Assembly (NCBI GenBank): GCA_030674155.1 | Contig: CM060335.1 | Coordinates: 34,011,281-34,075,280 of the forward strand | Length of the DNA stretch: 64,000 nt | Direction of reading: 5' to 3' | Origin: Stramonita haemastoma | Taxonomy: Eukaryota > Mollusca > Gastropoda > Neogastropoda > Muricidae | Part shown: positions 1 to 11,600 of the stretch, one piece after another | How the letters are laid out: each line of letters opens with the position of its first letter | Position numbering within the stretch: position 1 is the first letter of the stretch | Notes under the pieces: generated by a model | What the model was told of the DNA's origin: nothing | Databases searched by the model: none | The model's input: the letters and a program-made list of their open reading frames with translations, nothing else | Made by a program: the position numbers and the translations under genes

Positions 1-566
1 CTCATGTTTTGCTCTTCCCTCTTGATAGCCATCGTTCATTCCCAGATATGTCTGCTCTTTGTTTCTCTGTAATTCAGAGGAGTCAACAGGAATGAAACAT
101 TGCGACTTGTAACCGTGTGAACTAGCTTCTCAGTCAGGTATAAGGGAAACAAACTCGATATGACTGTCTAGTAGAGTGCAGTTATCCTTCGTAGATTGTT
201 GATGATGTGATAATTTTTCCCCCTTTCTTTGAATGATTGTATTATTTATAATGTTTTGACTCTGATTCTTGTTGATGCCTTATCCAGTTATTGTATCATT
301 TTCCAATCAGTTATGCAACTTTTTCTTGTTACTCTCTCTTTTACCACTTCAGATACCAGTACATCGGAAAGTACATGAGTAATTTGCCATCTATAGAGAG
401 CCCATCGGCCATAACAGTATATAACCATATCTAATTCATTTTCATTAATATTGTCTCTTGTGTAGCCTACTTTTGTTTTGCTCTTCCTCTTTATACCCGT
501 CATTCATTTATCGATGTGCATGCTTTTTGTTTCTCTATAGCTCAAAAGAGTTAATGAGAATAAACT
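1..566. repeat. Diverged direct duplication, about 92 bp
   Basis: Bases about 7-98 and 475-566 are diverged copies of one sequence. Both contain GCTCTTCC, TCATTCA/TCATTCC, TTTGTTTCTCT and a GAATGAAAC/GAATAAAC end. The stretch between them (about 99-474) is AT-rich and shows no gene. The origin of the unit is unknown. Confidence 0.55.
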
Positions 567-856
567 AGTGTGAATTGTGGGCCTGATTTGTCAGGCACTT
601 AACGGCAGGGCAACGCATTTTTACTCATAAGACAGACAACACTAGTTTCTGTTTGAGCATTCGAGGAAGGGGACAAGGAGGGGGGGGGAATGGTTGTTAC
701 CTATAGTTGATTTGGCCTACTCACCTACTCCCCCGTACCAGCCTGACATAGAAAAAACTGTTCGTTTGTCCTTACTGCTGATAGGCCTAACAGGCCAGAA
801 AACTTCAGCATCAGAATGTCAGAAGCAGAATAAGATGTGGTACTAAACTGACTGAC
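567..856. other. Intergenic, no gene seen
   Basis: This stretch has a G-rich run near 680 and one copy of the palindrome TAGGCCTA at 782. No exon, RNA gene or repeat end was recognised before the LINE reverse-transcriptase homology begins. Confidence 0.4.
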
Positions 857-2125
857 ATAATATACTGTACCACTGGTGTTAAACAGGGCGATGTATGTAG
901 CCCTTTATTGTTTTCTGTTTTCATTAATGAGTTAGCCAGAGAAGTCATCAATAATGGTAAACATGGTGCTAACTTTCCCCAAGATGTCACAGAATTGTTT
1001 ATGCTTCTACTTGCTGATGATGTTATCCTGCTATCTGAAACAATTGTTGGCTTACAAAAGCAGTTAAATAGCTTGAGCAGTGCTGCATCAGTACTTGATC
1101 TTAAGGTTAATCTGAATAAGAGCAATATATTGTATTCAGAAATGGTGGTCGTTTAGCTGCTCATGAAAAATGGTTGTGCAATGGAAAAGTCATGCCTGTG
1201 ATTAATGTATATAAATACTTAGGAATTTGCTTTTCTACAAACAACTGCATGTAAAAATCTGGCAAGTCGAGGTACGAAGCTTGTTATTGGTTTTGAGAAA
1301 ATTGCGAATATTGAATAATAACTCTTTTGACCTGTTCATTAAGATATTTGATACCCATATACAACCCATTGTGTTATATGCTGCAGAAATTTGGGGTTTG
1401 GATGCAGCTGTAACGCATTGTGAATCAGTGCACCTCTTTGCTTTAAAGCAGTTCTTAGGCTTAGATAGACGTAGGCCTACCCCCAATGATCTTGTTGAAA
1501 CTAATAGATATCCTCTCGCTGTTAATGCTGCTATAAGATGTATTAGATACTGGATTAAGATTCTACATATGGGTGAGAACAGGCTACCTTTTAAATCTTA
1601 CAAGATGCTTTATGATCTAGATGTCAAAGGGAAAAACAACTGGGCTACACAAATATGCACCTGTTTGTGTGAACTCGGTTTTGGATTTGTTTGGCTCAAT
1701 CAAGGTGTTGGAAATTATAGGGAATTCATAAAACGCATTCAGGCAAAGATTGATTGACTGACAATGGCAGCAATGGAATGATCATATACAAACCTGTGAA
1801 AGATATCAAATGTATAGACAATTTATAAGTACACATAATATCAAACCTTATTTAAAGCTTGATATGGACACACAGTTGAAAAGAATTATGTGTAAGTTAG
1901 GCTTGATGTATCAGATGTAAATGTTCATAAATTCAGATACAGAGAATATTATGTTGATGACCTGAGGTTACTATGTCCATTATGTAAGCAAGCACCTGAA
2001 GATGAAGTGCGTTTTGTGTTATACTGTCCAGTGTTAGAGGATGTTAGGCAGAGTTACATCCCTGTGAAATATAGTAGACAGCCTAATGCATTTAGGCTGT
2101 TTACTCATAGCGTCAAGTCAGCCTG
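857..2125 (+). pseudogene. Decayed non-LTR retrotransposon (LINE), reverse transcriptase and C-terminal part
   Basis: This is a 5'-truncated, frameshifted LINE pseudogene. The frame around 870-1150 reads the reverse-transcriptase block TGVKQGDVCSPLLFSVFIN followed by the catalytic LLLADDVILLSET motif (ADD in place of the usual YADD/FADD). After a frame change, 1227-1757 carries the thumb and connection region (HIQPIVLYAAEIWG, a typical LINE block). A third frame near 1950-2100 has the terminal Cys/His cluster (CPLC, then YCP) that ends many animal LINEs. At least two frameshifts and several stops separate these parts. No endonuclease, 5' UTR or clear tail is visible. The clade cannot be fixed by eye. 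Confidence 0.85.
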
Positions 2126-2276
2126 AGGTTGTGCGCATTTCACTTTATGTTTGTGTAAAGCCTTTAGAATAAGAGATACTTTATTATCGTAAGTCGTATT
2201 TTTTGCTACTGATTTTGTTGCTATACAATAATTTTACTGTTGTCATTGCTGTTGTCTTTTATTCTTTTATGTTTTA

Positions 2277-2512
2277 TTGGGGGGGGCGGATAGCCTAGTG
2301 GTCAGAACATTGCGCTGGCAATTTGAAGACCCGGGTTCGAGTCCGGTCGAGGAAATTTTTCTCCTGGAGTTAACATCAGTGCTGACTCAACTCTCCCCAA
2401 AAGTCCTTCGGATGACAATATTTACAAAACTGCATACACACGGGGACCGGATGAAAAAAAGCACATGATTGCTTATTCTGTTATCCTCGATATAAAAGAA
2501 TAAAAGAAAAAA
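2277..2512 (+). repeat. tRNA-derived SINE (family A), core-deleted copy
   Basis: The head has a tRNA-like A box (TAGCCTAGTGGTCAGA, 2289-2304) and B box (GGTTCGAGTCC), the two parts of a Pol III internal promoter. The tail ends in ATCCTCGATATAAAAGAATAAA. Compared with the next copies, about 115 bp between CGGATGA and CAATATTTAC is missing; both edges of the loss are GATGA, so it looks like deletion between short direct repeats. Family A recurs at least a dozen times in the window on both strands. Confidence 0.85.
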
Positions 2513-2521
2513 GAAAGAAAG

Positions 2522-3154
<633 letters not shown>

Positions 3155-3441
3155 AAATAACTTTCTTAATGATTTCTTGAAATTATTCGTTGTGATTATT
3201 AATGATAGTTTCTTCTATGGGTAAAGGCCCGATGAATAAAAATAAGTGCTTATCTGTAACCCTTAGGAATAAGATTATCAAAGATTGTCACTGCCGAGTG
3301 TAATCAATGTAAATACGTATGTATATACGTGCACATGAACTCATAAAATAAGCAATCTGATTTTTGGCTTTTAAAAAAAAAAAAGTTTGTAAGTTGATAA
3401 TATGTATTTTCTAACCAAGGTCTTAATACATTGCATTTATT

Positions 3442-3442
<1 letters not shown>

Positions 3443-3489
<47 letters not shown>

Positions 3490-3540
3490 CGCGCGCGCAC
3501 ACACACGCGTGTGTGTGTGTTGTGCGTGCGTACGTGTGTG
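3443..3540. repeat. (GT)n(GC)n(AC)n compound microsatellite
   Basis: This is an alternating purine-pyrimidine run: GT repeats, then GC repeats, then AC and GT repeats. It is the type of sequence that can adopt Z-DNA. Confidence 0.9.
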
Positions 3541-4252
3541 AGCATTTGTGATCTTTTTCTTTGAACAAATATGAAATGTATTGTGTCTTTTGATTGTGAT
3601 TCGTATCAATATGCCTGTCAGTATTTCATTGTAATTGCCCTTCAGGGAATGGGATTATTTAGGCCGAAGTGTTTTTGACTCGACTATCAACAGATCTTTT
3701 TCCCAGAATGCAATGTTTAGGCCTACGTCATCCTTTCCCACAATGCAAGAGCCAGCAGTCGTGCAATGGTTCATGGCGGAGGCGAGTGTCACTGCTGTCA
3801 GAATTGCGAAAAACATCATTGTTCGTTGTGAGAGACTTAGTAAGGTTTGTTATATGTTTTATGATGATGTTGGTATCTTAAGGCATTTGAACTTAAGCTT
3901 TAAAAGGGCATTCTGTCTGGGTTTAGTTAAAAAGTGGTGAAATTATTTCATATGATGTAGGTAGCCTAGTCCACTGTGATAGGCGGGTCATGGCGCTTAC
4001 GTAGACGAAGTGCGTGGAGGAAGCTGCGTCTGTAAACATTGTACTGTAGGCCTTGTTACTTGAGCCTGTGACAAAAGATGGACCCAGAAAAAGCCACAGT
4101 AATTCTTCTTTGTTATTCAGAATTTATGTGAGGCCTTCACAAAAGTCTTGTGACATTGACTCGTAGAATGACAAGTACTGAAGTAGGCTAGGCCTATGTT
4201 ATGAGGCTAGAGCCATGTTGTGAATGTGAGTTTCCCATGCTGTGTGTTCGTT
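3541..4252. other. Intergenic upstream of RPB1, no gene seen
   Basis: This stretch is GC-richer than its surroundings, with TAGGCCTA palindromes at 3718 and 4189 and several CpGs near 3760-4030 (for example ATGGCGGAGGCGAG). It could hold promoter or untranslated sequence for RPB1, but no splice-consistent exon could be confirmed. Confidence 0.3.
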
Positions 4253-4375
4253 TGGTCACCCAGAACGTGCTCTATGACTCGATCAACCCACTTGGGAATC
4301 ACGGTGAGATTGAAATTGCACGCTGATTGAGAAGTTTGCGTGTTTAACTATTTTCAAGTACCTCGCCCTTATTAT
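4253..4375 (-). repeat. SINE family C fragment
   Basis: This block resembles 55847-56016 in the same orientation and 36640-36815 and 41490-41668 in the opposite one. Shared pieces are TGGGAATCA, GTGAGATTGAAATTGCAC and GAGAAGTTTGC. It is truncated relative to the 41.5-kb copy. Confidence 0.6.
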
Positions 4376-5617
4376 TTTCCACCCTTTTGCCCACTTTACA
4401 TAACCTTTGGCTTTAGTTTTGGCAGTAAGAAGACTTCCGCCTAGCCTACTGGCAAAAAGTCGTCATGAATTGATGAAAAGTAGAGCGGGTTGAAAATAAA
4501 GGAACTGGAAAACTTAAGTGCGTTTCTGTAAAGGAACCACAAGCGACTCTGCCCTTTGACCCCATCAGGTTTCAATGCCGCCTGGACCCCCATACCATTT
4601 CAGGGAAAAGTGCTTTTCCTCCAGTAACCATGCCTGGGTACAGAAAACATAAATGGATAAAAATAGTCTTCAGTGGAAATGTCACGTCTGGTCACATATT
4701 TAACATTTTTAATAAAGGCTAATAAAAGTGATTATTTGCATTTTGGTGACTGCTGCAAGTGCAGGTTGACTTTTCCTCTTTTTCTGATTTTTTCCTTCTT
4801 TTTTTTTTTTCATTTTCATAGAAAATTTCCTCTCTTTTTTTGGTGAGCAAAATCCCATGCCTGAATAGTGAATCATCTGTTGTGATCCAGCGGGAGTTGT
4901 CTGTTGGTCTGATTTGTTCAGGGTTGTCTGTATATGGTACATTCTGTGATGTTCGATGGCAGATTAGACTGGCGAATGGCTGTTGATCCTGGCAGTATTG
5001 TGTAACTGGGTCTGTGTTTTGTTGTTGCATTGTTCTTTCTTTTCAAAATTCTAGTTGATTTTGTACTTGGCAGTATGACTAAGAGTAAGGCTTCCCTTCT
5101 ATCTTCAGCGCCTTCTTTGTTCCTGAGCTTAATGTCTGTTGTCCTGTAATGTAAACCCTCTCACACTCATTCATTTTTATGCTGGTGAATACATTTACAT
5201 GATTTAGTTCATATACCAAGATTCCCTTTCTCATTATCTCTTTTTTTCTTTCTTTTTCTGTATTTTTCTTTCAGTTGGATGCTTATCTTGAAGAACTATA
5301 TATAGCACTATATAGATTCCATTTATTGTGATAATATTTGAATGAGATTAATGCAGCACCCTCATAAACTGATAAAGATAGTGGGGGATGCTGGGAGCAC
5401 GTTTTGGCACAGGCTCACAAAAACTGTTCAATCATAATCCGAGGAGGGCTGTTATGATGAGTCACTAGAATTGGAAAATAGAACGTTCATTGAGGAGCTT
5501 TTGAAGATGATTTTGTGTTAATTGGTCATTGTTAATTGGTGTTGACAGGTCACTGAAGGTGGAAATATGACACGTTGCTGAAGTTGAAGTGGTGACCTAT
5601 CTTCAGGAAACGACAAA
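4376..5617 (+). other. Upstream region and possible 5' UTR of RPB1
   Basis: No other gene is visible. The sequence next to the RPB1 start codon (from about 5540) is free of recognised repeats and has no intron signal, so the 5' UTR probably lies here. No TATA box or initiator could be assigned with confidence. Confidence 0.35.
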
Positions 5618-5698
5618 ATGGCGTTCACAGGGGATTCAAATGCCCCTCTTCGTGATGTGAAGAGGGTGCAGTTTGGAATTCTTGGCCCAGATGAAGTT
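5618..5698 (+). CDS. POLR2A: RPB1 coding exon 1
   Basis: The ATG at 5618 opens 27 codons with the conserved [10 protein letters not shown] block. The donor is GTT|GTGAGT at 5699. Translation of the spliced junction gives PDEV-RRMSV, matching the usual PDELKRMSV of animals, which fixes both the start exon and the splice site. Confidence 0.92.
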
Positions 5699-8600
5699 GT
5701 GAGTTTTTGTTTGAATTCTTGTTTGATTGTATCTTGTAAAGTTATTTTATGCAGTAAGAATGTTCAGAAAATTAGGTAAAGAGAGCGCACTCTAAAAAAG
5801 TATTGGTTAGTATTCATTCAGTATAACTTTTTTTTTTTCTTTTTTTTTTTTTTATACCTTTCCTGCAGATGACATTAACCACGGCCATTATTTTCTGAGG
5901 TATTTGCATGAGAAAGATGGGAGAAATCCCATGTTAAAACACCTGAAGGTAATGCAGTTTGGATGCCAGGGAAAAAAGGGGAGTATACATACAGATCTGC
6001 CATACGAAAAACTAAATAAGTATGACACCATTTGTGTTGGCAGAAACAGAAGTTTATTTAGTTCAAACCACACAATGTGAAACAAAGTCAACAGCAATGA
6101 CAGGAATGACTGATGGAGTTACATCGAGATGATGATGACGGGGTGATACTGAAACAAAGGAAAGAGAAGCAGATGTGATATAATGAAGCAGAGAGTAGAA
6201 GGGATGGACATACAGCACTAATACTAGGCGAAGGTAAAATATATTCCTCTATGCCCCCCCAAGTCTTTGGAGGGAAACGAAAAAGACTGATGTAAGAAGC
6301 CTAATAAAGGGGTAAAACTGAAATTTAAAGGAAAAACAGTCCTAACATGGTTGTTTTAACCACGAATTGTTCAATCAGATGCCATTGGCAGCGCTGAGTG
6401 TGAAGTTGATCATAAAAAGTTGGACCCCGTGACTAGACTGGAATTTGTTCATGCTGTCAGATAATGTTCATGAGTGTCATTATCATAATTATGTGTGACG
6501 GTTGGTGGGCTGTCGGATTCTGGAGGAACGCCGAGGGCCGCTGATGTTGGTGTCCGAGGCTGGGGGTGCATCACGCTCCATCAGGCCAGGGGTGTTGTGT
6601 GGCAGGAGCGCCCGTAGGGTACGTGGCAGGTTCTTGCCCTTGGCTGGTTGAGTGGAAGGTGCCGTGGTCCCGGAGCCCGGATCAGCTGTGACAGTGGGTG
6701 ATGGACCTGGAGGGGGCGAGGAGGTGGGGGGCTGAGTGTCTGGGGCTGGTGGGTTCGGCCCATTGGGGGGTGAAGGTGGGCTCGGCTCTAACTGGGGCAC
6801 ACTGGGGGTGGAAGGCGTGACGCGAGGGGCAGGCAGGGTGGTGGTAGGTCCAGGAGCCATCATGAGAGGAGCGCGTGGGACGACTGGTAGATATTTTCTT
6901 AGGAATTTTCTGTTCCGGAGGGTGACTCGCCCGGAGCCGTCCATACGCACGACGTACTGGTCGTACTGTCGCACTTCAATGATGAGACCTGTCTTGTCCC
7001 ATTTTGTTGGGTGCGGGCCTGTCTGGTTCTGGACACGCACACAATCGCCGACAGCAAGTGGTGGGAGAGTGCGGGTGTGCTCCGAGAGTCGCTCGGCAGT
7101 ACGCATGTGCCTGTTCCTCAGGGCGTCTTCTCGGGACATCAGGGTTTCCCGCCAGGTGGTGTGGGGCTGGTACTTCCCTGGGTGGATCGGGATGAAGTCC
7201 CGGATTGGGCATCCGAAGATGCACATGGCAGGGGAGAGGCGCGTATCTCTGTCAGGTGTGTTACGGTATTGGAGGATGGCACGTTGAAACCTGTCCGTGT
7301 TCAGGGTTCCCTCTGTGCCAGTATTGTCTGCGATCAGCCGTTTGACCGTCTTGACTCCAACCTCTGCACGACAGTTTGCATGAGGGAACGCGACTGAGGA
7401 GAGCCTGTGATTGACGCCCCAGTTGCGGAGGAATGTTGCGGTGGTGAGGGACGTGAATTCAGGCCCGCCGTCCGATGTCAATTCATTGCTGATCCCGTAG
7501 GTGACAAATATTCGTCGTAGGGCAGTGACGAGTCCAGCAGCTCCATGTGCTGCCTCCTCTACAATGGGCCAGTTGCTGTACCTGTCCACTGCAACCAAGT
7601 AGTTGTGGCCTTTGTACTGGAAGTAGTCGGCCACGATACACTGGAAGGGGTAGGCTGGGTCCATTGGAGGGGTAGGAGGAGCACTTGGCTGAGACCGTGC
7701 CATGCGGTTGCAGGACTGGCAACGGGACCGCATTTCAGTGATGGCTGGGGTCATGCCAGGCCAGAAGAAGGAGGTCTCAGCTCTTGAGCACATTTGGGAG
7801 ACACCCTGGTGGGCGGAGTGGAGGGAACGGAGTACCTGATCCCGGAGTGACGGGGGTATGATGACGTGATCGTGGTACAATATGACTCCGTCAAAAGTGG
7901 TGAGAGAGTCACGGAATTGATGGTAGGGGCGGAGATCTGAGGCAAGCAAAGCCTTGTCATCCGGAAAACCATCCTCAATGGTATTGCTCAGTGCTATCAT
8001 GGTAGGGTCACTGTTGGTGGCCAGGCGGATGTCGTCCCACGTGACAGATTTGATGACTTCTGTGGGGGTCGGGTCATTCTGGGAGCAGACTTGATTGGGG
8101 CTCTCCTGCCCATGGGTGCGAATGGCAGAAAGGAAGAACTGTGGCAGTTCGGGGGATGGGGGGGAATCGGGGGTGGGAGACACCGAGGCCATGTCATCAG
8201 GGAGGGTCAAGGCAGTGGGGTTACTTACGGGCTTGCGGGAGACGGCGTCTGCGGCGGCGTGGCGTAGGCCTGGGATGTGGACAATGCGGAAGCGATAGCG
8301 CAGCGACTTTTCCTTAAGGTTTCGTAGGCGGGGGTTCGGGATGTCATCAAGGCAGCGGTCGCCAAAGGTCTTCAGTAGGGGTTTATGGTCTACCGCCACG
8401 ATGAGGTCTGAACAACCAAGGGTGAAGTGACGGGCTTTGTCGAGTGCATCAACCACAGCAAGGGCTTCACCCTCAATTGGCGCATAGCGGGATTCGGCTC
8501 CAGAGGTGAACCGGCTTCCAACCAGGGTGATTCTCCAGCCTGTTTTGCAGCAGAATGGCTTTGAGGACGTGCAGGAGCAATGCTTCTGGAAGAGCCAGAA

Positions 8601-11600
8601 CCCAATGCCGTCTTTGCTCCAGTCAGTTGCGAGGCAGGTAGGCCTTGCTTTGTCGAAGATCTCGACCCCCTGATGGATTTCGCCGATGATGAGGGCCTTA
8701 GATTCCTCAAAGAGCTGGTCAAGCTCAGGGGTCCAGTCAAATCGGGTGTTGGGTTTCAGTAGGTCTCGAAATCTCTGCATTCGCTGGGCTGAGGCAAAGG
8801 CGTAGGATACCTGATTGATGAGGCCAAACCAACTCCTGACATCTGTGATGCTCTTGGGGGTCGGGAAGTGCTGGATGGCCTCCAGGTAGCGTGCGCAGGG
8901 ACGCACTGTGGTCGGTGTTATCTCAAAGCCAGCAAATTCCACTGTGTCTTTGCCAAACTGGAACTTCGAGGGGTTCAAGATGATGCCATGGTTGCCACAA
9001 GTGTCAAGCCATTTCACCGCCTGGGAGAACGATTCCTCGAGCGAGCTTGACCACATGAGTGTATCGTCCACGCACTTTGTCTTTTGAGGAAAGTCGGAGA
9101 CGATTTCGTCGAAGCGACGACTGTAGCCATCACCGGAGGAGATGTAGCCCTGTGGAGCGACGCAATAGCGGTATCGGCCCCAAGGTGTGATGAACGTCGT
9201 TAGGTGTCTATCGGCTTCATCAAGGGCAATGCTGTGGTAGCCGTTCCAGGCATCAAACACTGTCTTCTTCGTGTGCGGGGGCACTTTACGAGCTTGATGG
9301 AAGGGCGATTGGGTGTGATGTGTTTCCCGTGTGGCGTACTGGTTCAGGGGTTGCAGGTCCACTGTGCGTCGTGGTTTGCCAGATTTCTTCGGACAGATGA
9401 CCATCTTGTGGCACCAGGTGACTGGGGTGCCAACAGGGACTGGCTCAATGACGCCCAAGCGCACATCCCGATAGAGGCCAGCCTTGACTTCGTCCTGCCA
9501 GTGGATGGGGACTGGGATGGGGGTGTGGTGAGCCACAGGGCGGGCATCTGGGTCAACCATGAGGCGTATGGGTGGTCCCGACATCTTTGGGAGTGGCTGA
9601 TGTTCACAAATGTTGAAGGAGCTGGAGTTGTAGTAGTCAAGCAGCCATTTCTCCAGACGTTCCCTGTTCTCCTCAGTGGCGGGGAATGGGAGGGAGGTTG
9701 GGGGTGGTGGCGGGGGTTGGCGGCGGGGACAGTTGCAAGCCTCTGTGTCAGGGGAGGGGAAATCTCCAGAGGTGTTGATGCTTGTCCCGCCGATGGTTGG
9801 GAAGCTGGGGGGGATCATCCCGAGGGCGACACATGCCTGTTTGCTCAAGAACAGTCTGTCGGTGGATGTGGTGAAATACACCATCTGATGTGTCTCCAGC
9901 AACGTTTTTGATGGGGATGTGCCTGAGATTCGTAGAGCAATGGCCCCAATGATGTCAATCGTTGCGCGATTCGCTGCCGTCATCTTCATGTTGACGGGCA
10001 ATAGGTGTCGTCGGCTGAGTCCCATCTTGGTCAAGAGGGCCGTGCCTGCCAGGCATGACTGGCATCCCGTGTCTGCCATCGCTGGGTAGGTGACAGGCCT
10101 GGTAGGGGCGGGTAGGGAAGTGGGAAAGCCGAGGGATTGGGCGTCTGAGGGCACAGCGTGGATGGTGACATCGATGAAGGGTTGGGGGTCAGAGGCTCGT
10201 TTCTCCCATGCCTTGCAGAATTCGTTGTACACGTGGTGGTCGAGGGAGACAGAGAGGGTGCTGGATACTGGGACTGCCATGTCGGTGCAGCAGAGGCTGT
10301 CAAACACAGCAGTAGTGTCGTCCAGGGGGGACGCTGCACTGGGATTGGCGGGACTTCGCGGCGATTGTCGGCAAACGCTGGCGAAGTGATGGGCTATGCT
10401 GCACTTAGTGCACTTTTTGTCGTAGGCTGGGCACTTTTTCATGCGCTCCTTCCTGCTGTTGCCATGTCCTGACTTGCCACAGTAGCCACAAGTGGAGGTC
10501 GAGCCTTTGCTGTCGTTGGGGTTGTTACGCAGTTTTTCTCTGCGCCTGTAGGAGCTTGTTGCTGCCGTAACGGTGGTTGGACCGCCCTCAACGAGAAGGC
10601 GACTGGCAGACCTCTTGCCGCTCTCTTTGGCCTCCACGAAGCGAAGCGTGTCCTCCAGTGACATGTCTTATCTGGATTCGCCAAGGATGTCCAGTCGAAT
10701 GTCCTCGTCGTTCAGACCACGAATGAGGACGTCTCTGATCATGGTCTCACTGTAGTCCACTTTGGCATTGCATGTGTCAGATGGGCAATCCACCCTGTAG
10801 TTGCAAACGCCTGCCTGTCCTCTGAGACGAGCAGCGAAAGCTCTGATGGGTTCATCGCGGTCCTGTCGCATCTGCTGTAGCTGGACGCGGGCGACCATGA
10901 TGTTTTCCTGCCGAACTGCCAATGATTTGATGTTCCCCAGCACAGTCGCTTCATCACTGGCGGACATGGCGCCGAATGTCCTGGTCAGGTCTTTGCGGAG
11001 GTCTTCATCGCAGCACTCAAGCAGCTGGAAGACCACGTCAGGACCACTGAGGTGTGTTGCCCGTTTGTAGTCGGCCCACCTCTGGAGAAAGTAGGCCCAA
11101 ACCTCGCTCGTCCCAGCTGCTGACACAGTTGGGCGCCGGACTTTCTCCGCCTTGGCTGCCGTGTGTGGAGTAGGCGCAGGAGCTGCGTGTGCTGTGGCGC
11201 TGTGGAGGTTCAGCAGGCATATGAGCACAGCTTCTGGTGTGGCCGCGGGCCATGAAACATCGCATCCGGGTGCAGGGCAGTTGATGTCAGCCATGTTGAG
11301 ATTTGTTTCACATAAATAAGTATGACACCATTTGTGTTGGCAGAAACAGAAGTTTATTTAGTTCAAACCACACAATGTGAAACAAAGTCAACAGCAATGA
11401 CAGGAATGACTGATGGAGTTACATCGAGATGATGATGACGGGGTGATACTGAAACAAAGGAAAGAGAAGCAGATGTGATATAATGAAGCAGAGAGTAGAA
11501 GGGATGGACATACAGCACTAATACTAGGCGAAGGTAAAATATATTCCTCTAAAAACGACCATAACTTTAAAATTATTAAATGAATTGTCATCAGATTTTG

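Larger units (their letters stand above)
6013..11550 (-). mobile_element. Ty3/Gypsy LTR retrotransposon, near-intact, young
   Basis: The element is 5,538 bp, inserted antisense in RPB1 intron 1. Layout on the - strand: 5' LTR (11313-11550), putative primer site, gag (11294-10668), pol (10664-6489), a G-rich polypurine tract, 3' LTR (6013-6250). LTRs read as identical and the target duplication is perfect, so the insertion is recent. Domain order (Gag, zinc knuckles, protease, RT, RNase H, integrase) is that of Ty3/Gypsy. There is no env-like frame and no chromodomain was recognised. A TAA lies in frame between the two open frames. Confidence 0.95.

Noticed and set aside
2281..2345. tRNA gene with A and B boxes
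   Set aside because: The fold is poor and the same head recurs on interspersed copies with a common body and tail, so it is a SINE promoter. The same holds for the heads at 27.7 and 59.7 kb.
6736..10472. Many + strand frames opposite the Gypsy genes
   Set aside because: GC-rich antisense shadows of gag-pol; no domains and no start context.
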